Assembly (NCBI GenBank): GCA_037893225.1
Contig: JAZGUH010000947.1
Span: forward strand, 62,001-126,000
Reading direction: 5' to 3'
DNA length: 64,000 nt
Source of the DNA: Hippasteria phrygiana
Taxonomy: Eukaryota; Echinodermata; Asteroidea; Valvatida; Goniasteridae
Each line of letters begins with the position of its first letter. Positions within the stretch are counted from its first letter, which is position 1. Positions 48,093 to 58,833 of the stretch are shown here, piece after piece. The notes beneath the pieces are model-generated. The model saw only the letters and a program-made list of their open reading frames with translations. It did not search any database and was not told the origin of the DNA. Both the position numbers and the translations under genes were made by a program.

Positions 48093-48420
48093 ACGAGAGC
48101 CCAGATAATACGAGATATTTGCGTAAGTCCGAAGGACCTGGTATTAACGAGAATCGACTGTATACATGTAACTACTTTTTCAAATTTTGCGACATTGTAC
48201 CCATTTTTGTAGAGCCGGTCACATTTGGTATAACACGGTTAACTAAAATGCTGGGTTGACTAGTTGGTTTTACTGGGTGGTTTTACTGGGTGGGTGGCCT
48301 CCCCTGCCTTCCACCTCTGCCTTCCACCTCTCTAGGTTCAAATCTCACCAGAGCCTCCATAGATTGAGGTTTTCAGTCCCAACCCTCAGTCTTAGTTTTT
48401 GTTTTCCTCTTCTCAGGATT

Positions 48421-48665
48421 GATGGAATAGATCTCTCTCAGGACGCCATCTTCATAGGAAAATTACAACTGCGTGTTCAACGCCATCAGGTGCGTGTGCA
48501 CGCAGTGTGCAAAATATTCTAAACACATATGCGCATGTTGCTCAAAATTTCTTCGAAATATGGCGCAGCCGCGCCGATGCGCGTCACTAAAATTTGACGC
48601 CCAAAATGCCGATGCACGTGGCAATCTGTAGGAAGTGACGTAATTTGAGAGAGACCTATTGGGTT
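48421..48665. repeat. Inverted copy of the repeat at 56401-56636
   Basis: Shares GTGTGCAAAATATTCTAAAC, GTAGGAAGTGACGT and AGGACGCCATCTTC with 56401-56636 in reverse order. Confidence 0.75.
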
Positions 48666-48967
48666 TGCCACCCACTTCTAAAACTGAAATTGAGTGAGCA
48701 TCGGATTTGAGTGAATATCAGATTTGAACCTCAAACATCTAGAACTACTCCACAATCTTGAACCATCCAACCCTTGAAATGGTGACATTTTCTGATGTAT
48801 TTTTGTCTAAATACATGTGAGAGAAATACAATCATGTTAAAAAGGAAAATGATGCGGTACACTTAGAGTGCTTTTGGACTACCCATCATTTTCCATAGAA
48901 GATTTGGTTTCTACTGGGACAACATACTGCCATCCAGAATGCTCAATTCCTGTTGCAGTGCATTTAA

Positions 48968-49133
48968 CAGAGTTGTCGTTGTCGAGTCCTTTCGCAAGTC
49001 CAGTCAGAAGTCCTTTCATAAAGCCAGTCACAAGTGAACAATGACAAAGGAATGCTTTTGTCAAAGCTCATTTGAATAGCTTGTTATTGGAAGTAGGACT
49101 GGAGGGCTTGTGATGGACTCGACTACATCCCTG
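48968..49133. mobile_element. hAT-type MITE, family A, copy 3
   Basis: 166 bp, internally shortened relative to the other copies, with the same termini and a perfect 8-bp duplication GCATTTAA at 48960-48967 and 49134-49141. Confidence 0.87.
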
Positions 49134-49141
49134 GCATTTAA

Positions 49142-50559
49142 CCATGAAGCACTGACCTGTGTGTTGTACCAATTGTGGTCATTCCTTTTACACCATCTTA
49201 TACCCAGATACATTGTACCTGTATGAATTCTAGTACTTGGCTGAAGTTCATTTGAGTAACAATGCTGAGTGAAAGTACAACCGGATCAATTTGTAGGCGA
49301 CAGGCAATTACTGGCAAGGGAGTAATGAAAATAAGTTGGAAAACTCCTAATTAATCTTAAATTATCAATTGATTCAATTCGAATGTAGAGTTAACAATTG
49401 TTAGATTTTAAGGATTTAATTTATATCTTGCATTAACGAAGGGGTTTTAATCTGAATACTTTGTTATACATATTTGTAAATACATATTACTTTAACTTAA
49501 GTAACCTTTGTTTTAATCCGTAGTTATTACTTTGATAATTTAGACCTAAGTTAGCTGTAATGGGGTCAATCTAAATAGGTTCTCCTGTTCTCTATATGTT
49601 TGTATATATTAAAATTGATTTACTTTGTTTTTAAACTGAATTATTACAGGTTTCGATCGTGAAGAGACAGATAGATTACCAACTGTTTTAAGCAACTGTA
49701 AAGAAGAATGTTTTATTAAGTATTCAACATAATTCCTGCACCAAAGTTCTCACCTTAATTATCAACAAATTTTGACAGTTGTACCTTTCTAAAAAAAAAA
49801 AATTATTCGAAAGTAAACCAGTGTTTGTCATTGTCTGACATAGAAGAGTAATGTCGGATGCTTTTAATCTAGAATAAAATGTTTTATCGCTGAAAATATA
49901 AAAAATGCAGAAACTATCAACGACTTTTTGTCATGTTTCCCGCCATTTTGAGGCATTCATAGCAGCCGATTGCCATGGGGAAACCCAGTTGTAGTGAGAT
50001 GTCTTGTTTGCAGCTGCGCTTGCGCTTGTGGGTTCTAATTCTACTTGGAAGGGTAGCACGGAGAACCCCCCCCCCCCCCCCCTTATCTACTAATATTCCC
50101 TTTATTTGGGCGGAAATGGTCCAACGTTTCATAGTGAATTTTTTCTTACCTCTGAAGATCGAAGTGCACTTATAGATTTGAGACCATTTTATAGTTTCAT
50201 CCCAATAAAGCAATGCAAAAACCACACAGGACAGGTGTCAGACTTACAATGCAGATAAACTTTGCCTAAGAAAGAGAATTTGTAAAGCTTAATAATAAAC
50301 TGTTGAGAAGTTTTTCCAAAATAATACTGCTGTTTTATTTCTATCCTGCTATTCTCGGGCCAACCGGTACTCCCAAAATATTTATTGTCGCATTGACAAT
50401 GCGTTAAAGTTCTTTAAAGATGATGTTGATTGCTGAGAGATGTCTGCGTCATTTTTTTCGTTTTATGTAGATTGCGTATTGTAAAATATAACGGCCAATT
50501 ATTTCTGCCATGAAATAACAAAAAGGTGACTTTTGAGAGCAGTTTTACCAAGTCCCCTC
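49142..50559. other. No gene recognised
   Basis: AT-rich intergenic DNA with a poly-C tract at 50070-50083. No coding frame with family character and no repeat match seen. Confidence 0.5.
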
Positions 50560-50689
50560 GAGCCCGCTGATGGTGCCATTTGTCTAGCACCAGGAAGAAA
50601 AGAGGAGTTCGTACTATGACGTCAGAATTGTTTGCTGCCCGCAGCTACGACTTTTAGATTAGACATCGACAAATGGCATCAGCGGGCTC
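50560..50689. mobile_element. Short MITE with GAGCCCGCTGATG ends
   Basis: GAGCCCGCTGATGGTGCCAT is mirrored with small differences by GACAAATGGCATCAGCGGGC. A second, weaker inverted pair (ACCGAAGTGATGACGTCA and TGACGTCAGACTTCGGT) follows at 50713-50855. Confidence 0.7.
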
Positions 50690-51479
50690 TGGAATAACGT
50701 TGCTGGTATAGAGCACCGAAGTGATGACGTCAATGCAATGTTTGGAACCAGAATACTTTTGTTATGTGTTTGCATGACTGGCTGTTAAAGGAACGGTCGA
50801 AATTTACATTTGTTTGGAACCAGTTGTCATGCCAACTGACGTCAGACTTCGGTACTCGGTAGGCTGATGGAAGTTATATTTTTATACCGGTCTCTCTCGT
50901 CGAAACGGGAATTTCCCTTTAACTCGCATGCATGTTCCAGGTGCCAAAAGTGGGCGAGAATGTAGAATTATTTCAACAAAATGTTAAACAATTATTAAAA
51001 CTAGAGCTTAAAAACCTGAAAGAAAGCATTTTAAGAACCAACAAAAATATAAGTGATAGGTGTTACTGTTAGATTCATCTATGACTGAGCTCCGTGCACA
51101 ACTACCCCCTCAGCGGAAAGAAAAGGCGAGTTGGGGGGTCAATATCGACGCCATCTTACCTGACTTCAATTTAAGTGTCTGGTTCCCGCTGTGATATTCT
51201 TATTGAAAACTCAATTATCGAGAGTCGGCAAACAGACAAATACGAGTATCAAATGAACGAGGAGCGCAGTGCGTAACCAGCGACGTACTCCCCACGGAAG
51301 TGCGGTTGCTATGTGGACAGCGCCCTCTTTTGTTGGCGCACGGAGCCCATAACGTGGCGCACTTGACGTTTTTCCTGACAGATAGTTTGGACTTACGTTT
51401 TTGTTCAAACTCATTCAGTTGAATATTGCTATAGTTTAATTCGAGTCGCTTCGCACATAATGTGACACTTTTTTAGCAA

Positions 51480-51735
51480 ATTTTTAAAGTGAACAAAGAA
51501 AACTGACAGGAGCGGGATTCGAACCTGCGACCTCCGGGTTACCGTACCGGCGCTCTACCAACTGAGCTATCTTGCCCTATGTTGGCGGTCTCCCAAATTG
51601 TCGGTATCTTTGTTCGGATGGGCGCTGGTCAGAAGTCATAAACTCAGAATGCCGTATAGGCTGGGATCACACCCAATTGTACGATACAACCTGGGAAGCA
51701 ACATTGTGGAGATCACTCAATGAGGATACGACTTT
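51480..51735 (-). repeat. tRNA-derived SINE, well-kept copy
   Basis: Minus strand. Box A and box B are intact and the body runs through GTCAGAAGTCATAAACTCA to CAATGAGGATACGACTTTTT. Confidence 0.8.
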
Positions 51736-51868
51736 TTTTTAGTAAGTTGAACAGTCCAGAAGTCCAATTGACGTCCGGAAATTGGGCACATGGTCGTCTG
51801 AATAATTACCCAATTTAACCTGTGAGATTTTTTAAGTTGACAAAATATGATTTACCATAATTATATTA

Positions 51869-52873
51869 CGGAAGCCGGATAGTGCCACTGAAAAGGGATG
51901 GATATATTTTTGCAAACGCGCGAAAACATTTGTTTTGGTACTGTTTATCTGGCGGCCGCCACTTAATTATCTGGCGGCCGCCACTTATTATCCGATGGCC
52001 GCTACTTGTTTGGTGACAGCTACATAATGATGGAATTGTAATTTTTGTCACGTAACGCTGCAGTTTTCGGGGATTAGAGGAACTGCGAACGGTATACGAC
52101 GAGAACTATTTCTAACGCAGGGGTGCGGCGTTATGTCTATTAACAAAAAATATAATTTTTTGTTGTCTAAATTTCTGCTGGCAGAAAATTTTCAATTTTT
52201 AAAACTGTTTGCGCGACTTAAACAAATCATAAATCGTGTTTGCAGAAACATTTGAAGCAAGATATGGGACAGAGGGAACCCCCCCCCCCCCCCCTTTCTT
52301 TTGTGTTGGTCATTGTGTTCCTGGAATCTCAGGAATTCCTTTCAGATATCCGGGGGGGGGGGGGGTAAAAATAGTCTAGAATGTGTATAGGGTAAGAGGG
52401 GGTGGGGTACCCCTTGGTCCCATATCTTGCTGGGTATAATTTACATTTTTTTAAACAGTTTCCGCGACTTAAAAAGTCCGAAAGTCTACTTTAGGGTTGT
52501 CCATTTTTGGGGATTCATATTTCCTGCCGTTCTGATTTCACGAGTTGACTGTGGCCTGAATTACAATTCCATCATTAGAAACATGGTTTAGAAAAAGTGC
52601 TTAAATGCTAAACGTGTTGCGTCACAAAGCTAAACGTTAAGTCTAAACATATCGTGGGCTAAACGTGTCCAAAAATGTGGGTAGAAGAAATGTGTTTAAA
52701 ATCTAAACGCCATTTTTACAGTGTATAGCTGTCACCAAACAAGTAGCGGCCGCCACATAATTATGTGGCGGCCGCCAGAAAAGTGGCGGCCGCCAGATAA
52801 ACGGTACAAAAATGTTTTCGCGCGTTTGCAAAAAATATATCCATCCCTTTTCAGTGGCACTATCCGGCTTCCG
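51869..52873. mobile_element. 1 kb element with GGCGGCCGCC palindromes
   Basis: Arms of about 170 bp begin CGGAAGCCGGATAGTGCCAC at the left and are mirrored at the right, with TA on both sides (51867-51868 and 52874-52875). The palindrome GGCGGCCGCC occurs twice in the left arm and repeatedly in the right arm (52745-52797). The centre holds two poly-C or poly-G tracts near 52278 and 52351. Confidence 0.82.
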
Positions 52874-53191
52874 TATTAGGGATCTTGTTCACATACCCAA
52901 CTTCGTTTGTCAGAAAATTCTCTTCATATTTTTGGAACCGTTAAAAAGGTTCACCACGCACTTTAACATGGAATCGGTCAGTCGTGTCGAAATAACATTT
53001 TACTTGTAACTTACACTTTACTTGTAAAACGGGCCGGTACTGGTATATTATTTATGGACAGAGATATTTGAAAGACGCTAAAACAAATGTACTTTCTGTG
53101 TGTGCAGTTTGGGGTAAAAACTAAAACTATCTCATGCCAGGTGCTAGTGAAAAAACAAGTTAGTTGCGCCGTGTTAGAAGAGGAAGGCACC

Positions 53192-53306
53192 AGAACCACC
53201 AAAACGACATCGTCATGTATTACTGAAAGTGCACTAAGCCTTACTGAATAGGCACAAGGCTTTATTGAATAGGCACAAGGCGCGACGATGTCATTTTGGT
53301 GGTTCT
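53192..53306. mobile_element. 115-bp MITE, copy 1
   Basis: Ends AGAACCACCAAAACGACATC and GATGTCATTTTGGTGGTTCT. The interior carries two AATAGGCACAAGGC units. Copy 2 at 57632-57746 has the same length in reverse orientation. Confidence 0.82.
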
Positions 53307-53863
53307 AGATAAGTGCTTACCGTTAGAAGACCGCATTGGAAGTTTGGAAGAGGGCCTCAGGCCAAACTTTCTTAATTATTGTGATGAAACCAAACACAGA
53401 AATTCCAAATACGCCTAATCATGAACGGGGTTCTCACTTATAATCCATTATCACATAGAAACAAAGACCGCATTCAAAACAAGCCATCAAGCCCAAAATG
53501 TCATACTGGTTCTTCCTGTGAGTATGAAGAAACATCGACTTCAACGCACCAATCTTTACGTCGAGCATAGCTTCTTGGCGGCGAAGATCGTACAGGTGAT
53601 ACAAACGCACATGATGACGATGCAAATCGCGAAAACTTTCTTTCGCTTCCCTTCCCCCTCCTGCCGCTCTCTCATCTTGTGTTCTCTCATACTCTGGAAA
53701 TCAAATGTAAAAAGTATACGTCATTTAATTAAACAAGACTTGTGTCCTTCCCGACGTGATACTTTTTAGTAAATGAAATAAAGATCCGAAGTGGCTGGAA
53801 ATCGATTACATGTACCTGCAATAGCCGCCACTTTGGTCTCAATAATGACATGCAAACCATGGG

Positions 53864-54291
53864 TAGAGGTGTTCAAATGGGTGTTCGATGGGTACCCGAT
53901 GGGTACTCGGGTACCCGTTAAAGAAAGCCAATCTCAAAAATTAACCTCGGAAATTGCTGCTCATAATTGTTGGTAAAGGTACCACATCTGTGCTTCAATG
54001 CAGCAACATGCAAGTGTGGACATGAGCTCTAGAGCTTTGCGGTGTAAATTGCATTTTCACAAGCGTCAAACAGGAAAAAACGTTAGTGGTTTTTTCCCCC
54101 GTGTACCATGATTTTCATTTTGAAACTCCCCACATATGACATTCCCAAACTGTCTTTTTTCATTGTCTGAGGAAGTTCTAAGTATATAAAATGTTATTTC
54201 GGTTACGGGTACTAGATTTCATAATCTGGAACCGGTTCCTGACATTAACGGTCGGGTATACTCGGGTAGCCGGTTTGGATGCACAGCCCTA
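53864..54291. mobile_element. hAT-type element with GGGTACCCG blocks
   Basis: Begins TAGAGGTGTTCAAATGGGT and ends GGTTTGGATGCACAGCCCTA. Flanks ACCATGGG and GCCGTGGG match at six of eight bases. Clustered GGGTAC, CGGGTACCC and CGGGTA words lie near both ends. Confidence 0.7.
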
Positions 54292-54357
54292 GCCGTGGGT
54301 AACATTTAAACAGAAAGTGATTGCATGGTGAAAAACGACAGTTAAAAATGGTATAAT

Positions 54358-54695
54358 TTAATTCAGTAGGATCTTTACTTCAAGACTGACCATGTGTCCA
54401 TGTATGAGCAGGTCGTCCGCAATCTGTTCGGCATTGCCGTCTACTCTTCGCTTCTGTCTTGCCACTCTCCTCAGCCTCTTCTTTGTGATATCCGGAGCCT
54501 CGTCGAAAATAAATCCGACATGGGCAGTCTCGCTCTTTCCCTTTGATTCTTGAGAGTTAAGCCTGTGGCTATACTGTTGAGTTAGGTCGCCTGTAGTACT
54601 TCTTATGACCACGGCTCCTCTCCCTACGCCTCTGTTTCTTCGTATTAAGCCGAGGGTTTGCATTAGTTGAACGTTGTCTTTTGTTGAAGCCGATG
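54358..54695 (-). CDS. Second exon of the secreted candidate
   Basis: 338 bases from a CTTTTCAG acceptor to TAA. Encodes a serine-rich start, GRGAVVIRSTTGDL, and a basic KKRLRRVARQKRR segment. Confidence 0.45.
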
Positions 54696-56070
54696 CTGAA
54701 AAGTGAAAAATAGTGAATGACAAACGGGGTTCTACGGCGCTCCTGTGATTTGGCGTGTCCAGCAGGCAGAGGAAGAGGGTATAGGGAAAACTCCATCCTT
54801 CCCCGTTGACCTTGCCAATAAGAACTAAAAGTACCACAACTTCACATTCAACTGATACTCAGTCGGTTTACAGTTCATACATGGGCCCAACGGACCGAAA
54901 ATGCACTTTATAAAAACTCTGAAACATTACTGTTTATAAAGATGATACCACCAATCCTCCTGAAAAAATATTTCCGTCTGAATACTGTAAGCTTTGAGAA
55001 AATATTGTGTCTGAAGGCCTCCCAAAAACAAAACACCGTGCCTATTTCGGTTTAGAAACGTACACAAATCAATAATGTATTTTTCACTATTTCCTGTGAC
55101 TCGGATGACGGATTGGTCTAAAATTGCAGTTTTTATGTTAAATCATGCAAAGTGTTTCCCACTATCCTGCAACTGTTTTGTCAGCTCTAACGGTTAAGCT
55201 ATGCGGACACCAATACAGTTTTGGAAGGGCAATTGAATTAAACTAGGCCAGGGCCTATATAGCAAGGAGGAGATTCTTTAACACAGTTGAGGTAATCGTT
55301 ATCTTTAAGGACCCCGTTCCATAGGAGAACGAAGGAGACTTTGCGATGATACAGGCAGGAAAAGTCACTCTGGTAGGAAAGGTAGGAAAGTCACATTTTC
55401 TTTGAAAGTGCGTTTCAAAATTACAACAAACATGAGTTAATCTGAAGAAAAAAGACTGCTTTAGCCTGCAAAAGTCACTTTGGTACTGTAAAGTCATCTG
55501 CAAAAGTCAGTTTGGAACGGAACTCGTAAAAAAAATAGAGGTGTCCTGAAGATAACGATTAGGGCCTACCCCAGTTGATGCAGCTATAGGGCCTAGTCAG
55601 CTTTAAGACCAGCAGTAGTTGACTGACTGGTAGTTAATGACCATTACATCAAAGAGTGCATACCTTTATGAATAGGACTAGGAGACAGTGGCGTATCCAG
55701 TTGGGGACCCCCCCCCCCCCCCCCCCCCCCCCAGCCCAGGTTGGACGTCCTTACTTCATGTAGCGCAATGTAATGGAGATACTGAGGAGTGAGTCCAGCC
55801 TGGGCTACCCCCCCCCCCCCCCCGGCGGCATTTGACATGTTCTGATGTTTGAGGCGTCATAAAAAACAAAAAGAAATAGTGTTTTTAAGACGATTTTAAG
55901 ATGATTCAGACGTAGTTTGCCCTTCCTGGCACAAAAAGCTGGATACGCTACTGATAGGAGAGACAGTCCAAGTTCATGGTTCCTTCTAAATTCACATACT
56001 CACCACTGAGAGATTCATGTTCAAAGGAAACAAGCATCAACGTGATCACCCATACCAGTTGGATCTCCAT
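54358..56070 (-). CDS. Candidate two-exon gene for a small secreted cationic protein
   Basis: Exon 1 (56070-56004) starts with an ATG and encodes MEIQLVWVITLMLVSFEHES, a typical signal peptide. It ends in phase 1 at AGTG|GTGAGTA. Exon 2 (54695-54358) follows a TTTTCAG acceptor in the matching phase and runs 112 codons to a TAA. The product is 134 residues with no cysteine in the mature part. Basic clusters LIRRNRG, KKRLRRVARQKRR suggest proprotein cleavage, as in peptide precursors, or simply a disordered basic protein. I do not recognise the family. The 1308 bp intron contains the MITE at 55686. A donor-like ATG|GTCAGT near the end of exon 2 leaves open a further exon. Confidence 0.45.
55686..55953. 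mobile_element. hAT-type MITE with CAGTGGCGTATCCAG ends
   Basis: 268 bp with ends CAGTGGCGTATCCAG and CTGGATACGCTACTG. Flanks CTAGGAGA and ATAGGAGA agree at seven of eight bases. Two long poly-C tracts (about 55709-55733 and 55808-55822) lie inside. Confidence 0.83.
56004..56070 (-). CDS. Signal-peptide exon of the secreted candidate
   Basis: 67 bases: ATG, 22 codons of mostly hydrophobic residues, then a GTGAGTA donor in phase 1. Confidence 0.48.
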
Positions 56071-56400
56071 TTTTGACGCCTGTTTAAAGTTTATACGCCA
56101 AACGAAATACCTCGTTCTTCAATGGTTTGTGTCATCCTCAACTTGAACTTGAACGCTTGGCGGCAGCTTCATCATGATTCAACATGATTTTTCTTTATTT
56201 TCCGTCTGCAGACGGGTAAATTTTGAAACAGCTAGGCTATAGAATAACCCTACAACGATTTTGTACTTCATTATTTTGTGTACGACACATTTTATTTTAA
56301 ATATTGGGATTTCGCTCGCGTTTTGAATATATCCGCACGCGCCGTCATCGAACCTGCGCGTGCGTGCTTGGAAAAGATTACTCAGTTACGCCCCCGTGCC

Positions 56401-56636
56401 CCTAATAGGTCTCTCTCAAATGACGTCACTTCCTACAGATTGCCATATGCATCAGTATTTGGGGCGTCAAAGCGTCAAATTTTCGTGACGCGCATCGGCC
56501 GTATTTCGAAGCAATTTCGAGCAACATGCGCGAGTGTTTAGAATATTTTGCACACTGCGCGCACACGCACCTGATGGCGTTGAACATGCAGTGTTGCAAT
56601 TTTCCTACGAAGATGGCGTCCTATGAGAGAAATTTG
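56401..56636. repeat. Partner of the repeat at 48421-48665
   Basis: Begins AATAGGTCTCTCTCAAATGA and ends near GAAGATGGCGTCCTATGAGA. The AGGTCTCTCTCAAA and CTATGAGAGAAAT ends may be inverted termini. Confidence 0.7.
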
Positions 56637-56910
56637 TAGTGAGTCGTCCAACCTCGTTACCATGGGCACGATCTTGCGGCGCCATGTTTTCCCACCATGC
56701 CTTGCTCGATCCTATCTAGTGAAGGAACGCACACGCGCCCATGGAGTCGAGGATGTGAGTCGTCCGATACTTGAGTTTGGCCTTCGAGTCACGAAGCCAT
56801 TGATCTCGATTATAACGTCAATATTTGAAGGAGATCAAAATGCATCAATGGTTACGAACTGTTACGTACCTTTTATAGCCAGGATCACACGCTCGGCAAA
56901 TGCGGTTGGG

Positions 56911-56946
56911 CCATAGAGCTATATTAAATTTAATATAGCTCTATGG
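56911..56946. repeat. 36-bp perfect palindrome
   Basis: Both halves, each 18 bases starting CCATAGAGCTATATTAAA, are exact reverse complements with no spacer. CCATAGAGCTA recurs at 56998. Two units of GGTTGGGTACGGTTAGGGGT-like sequence lie between. Confidence 0.93.
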
Positions 56947-57106
56947 ATTGGGTACGGTTAGGGGTGGGGTTGGGTACGGTTAGGGGTGGGGTGGGACCAT
57001 AGAGCTACACATGTATATCAAATTACTGGGTGGGATTGGATACGGCCATGTGCAACAGCTAGCCAGCAAACAAGATTTTTGCTCCTAAAAAAAAGTCCTA
57101 GCGTTT

Positions 57107-57381
57107 TAACGGCGGATCCGGGGGGGGGGGGGGGGGGGGGCAAAGGGGCCATGCCCCCCCCCCCCCCCCCCAACAACCCTATTTTCTTTCTTTTTTTAAT
57201 AAACTGACGTCGCAAAAAGGCAGCCACTGCCGTACACCCACATACAAAATAAAACATAGTAAAAGAAAGGGAAGCAAAAACCCTCCGTTTTATCTGTGAT
57301 TTGTGCACTTTTTTGAACCCCTTTTTCGGGAATTTGTTTTTTCCCCCCAAAAAAACAAATTGTGTTCTGGATCCGCCCTTG
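57107..57381. mobile_element. hAT-type MITE with GGCGGATCC ends, copy 1
   Basis: Starts TAACGGCGGATCCGG and ends CTGGATCCGCCCTTG, with a perfect 8-bp duplication TAGCGTTT (57099-57106 and 57382-57389). It contains long poly-G and poly-C tracts. Confidence 0.87.
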
Positions 57382-57631
57382 TAGCGTTTCCATGCGTACG
57401 TCCATAGGTCACTTCAATCTTCGCCACGCATGTCACTCGATCACTTCTTCCCAGTTATTGGCTGTTTCAGAAGTTTTCCGAAACAGCCCTTGTTTTCGTT
57501 GCACCGAACCTTAAATTTGGGTTGCTCCTTGTCTGTTGTATGCCTACTGATCACCAAGGGATCTTTTGCCCGTAAGATCTTTTGGGAAGTCGCGAACATC
57601 AGACATCCTTGCTGGTGGTAAGCACTTATTC

Positions 57632-57746
57632 AGGACCACCAAAATGACATCGTCGCGCCTTGTGCCTATTCAATAAAGCCTTGTGCCTATTCAATAAGGC
57701 CTTCTGCACTTTCATTAATACATGACGATGTCGTTTTGGTTGTTCT
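57632..57746. mobile_element. 115-bp MITE, copy 2
   Basis: Ends AGGACCACCAAAATGACATC and GATGTCGTTTTGGTTGTTCT, reversed relative to copy 1. Confidence 0.82.
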
Positions 57747-58161
57747 GGAACAGTGCCTTCCATCCTGGCTACATGGTATTGTTACGTCACTCGTTGCTTA
57801 GCAAAATGGTACTCTTCTTAAATTCTTAGCCCTTCGTGAAATCAGGATCAGGCGCCAGCTAGGCGGCACAGGCCTATAGGCCCTATAACATGTACAGCGA
57901 AGCTGATATCTCAGGTTCATTGTGCCTGTGGAATTCCGCTCGCTTGAGGACTTTCGTGTCGGCGACCTTGTCATGCCATCTAATTCATAGAAGCTTAATG
58001 CGCAGATGAAAGGACAGATGGGATTAGTGGTTCAGCTTTCGATGTGGCGGCTCCTACGGTTGTCCAGGTTTGACTTGCAGCTTAATAATAATAGCCGACA
58101 CTTCGCTCTGTTTTCAAACTTATGCCTGCCTATGCCTCTTCTATTCCACAAACGCTCGTGA

Positions 58162-58380
58162 AGTCTTCCGAATGCTGAATTTGATCATTTCGACCGCATT
58201 TTACCCACCACTCCTCTAGAACAAATTAAAGCCTTTAATCATTCTCTTTTTATTAGATTCCCCCGTGTATGGGATACTTTACCAGCAGATGTTACAGACA
58301 GTCTTCTCTTCAGTCTCAACTCATTTATCATTAAACTTAAAACACACTGGTTAGTACCGGAAGTTAACCACTTGTTGTAA
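58162..58380 (+). pseudogene. LINE ORF2 C-terminal fragment
   Basis: A frame of 72 codons and a stop reads FDRILPTT, FNHSLFIRFPRVWDTLPADV and LNSFIIKLKTHW. This is the post-thumb tail seen in many non-LTR ORF2 proteins (the hydrophobic VWNxLP block). It is preceded by a stop at 58159, and no other LINE domain is nearby. Confidence 0.68.
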
Positions 58381-58609
58381 ATAGCCTCTTGATCTTGCCA
58401 CGATGACTTTCATGTATTCTTCATGTATTCTTTTGCTTTTGTTTTATGTGTGCAGTTTTTGGCGTCAAATTTTTACTTACCGTGCAATTGTTTTAATGTA
58501 GGCCTACTTCTTCTCAGGGAGAGGCTTTTGTTTAAGTAATTAAGCATATTGTGATAATGTTGTTTGTTTTTTATTGATGTAGTTTCAATCATGTCCATAC
58601 AGGGTGGGG

Positions 58610-58833
58610 CAAGGGCGGATCCAGAACACATTTGGGGGGGGGGGTCAAACAAAAAAATGTGCAATTTTTTTTGGAGGGGCTAAAACAATTTTGCCTGAGT
58701 TTTGTCGGTGGGTGTGTACGCAGTGGCTGCCTTTTAGCGACGTCAGTTAAAAAACAAAAAATTGGATTCTTGGGGGGTTTTGTTGGGGGGGGGGGGGGCA
58801 TGGCCCCCTTTGCCCCCCCTGGATCCGCCCTTG
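58610..58833. mobile_element. hAT-type MITE with GGCGGATCC ends, copy 2
   Basis: Starts CAAGGGCGGATCCAG and ends CTGGATCCGCCCTTG, with a perfect 8-bp duplication GGGTGGGG (58602-58609 and 58834-58841). Confidence 0.87.

Larger units (their letters stand above)
46719..48160. mobile_element. TA-flanked element, second level of the nest
   Basis: Ends CAGTTGACTCTAGTTAATA and TATTAACGAGAATCGACTG, with TA on both sides. Inner AACACGAGA and GACGAGAGC blocks mirror each other. Termini and TA target fit the pogo/mariner group. It is interrupted near 47034. Confidence 0.75.
46344..48223. mobile_element. Outer TGTGACCC element of a four-level nest
   Basis: Ends TGTGACCCGCTCTACAAAAA and TTTTTGTAGAGCCGGTCACA, with subterminal TATGTCGC and GCGACATTG. 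It is interrupted by the element at 46719-48160. Confidence 0.75.
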
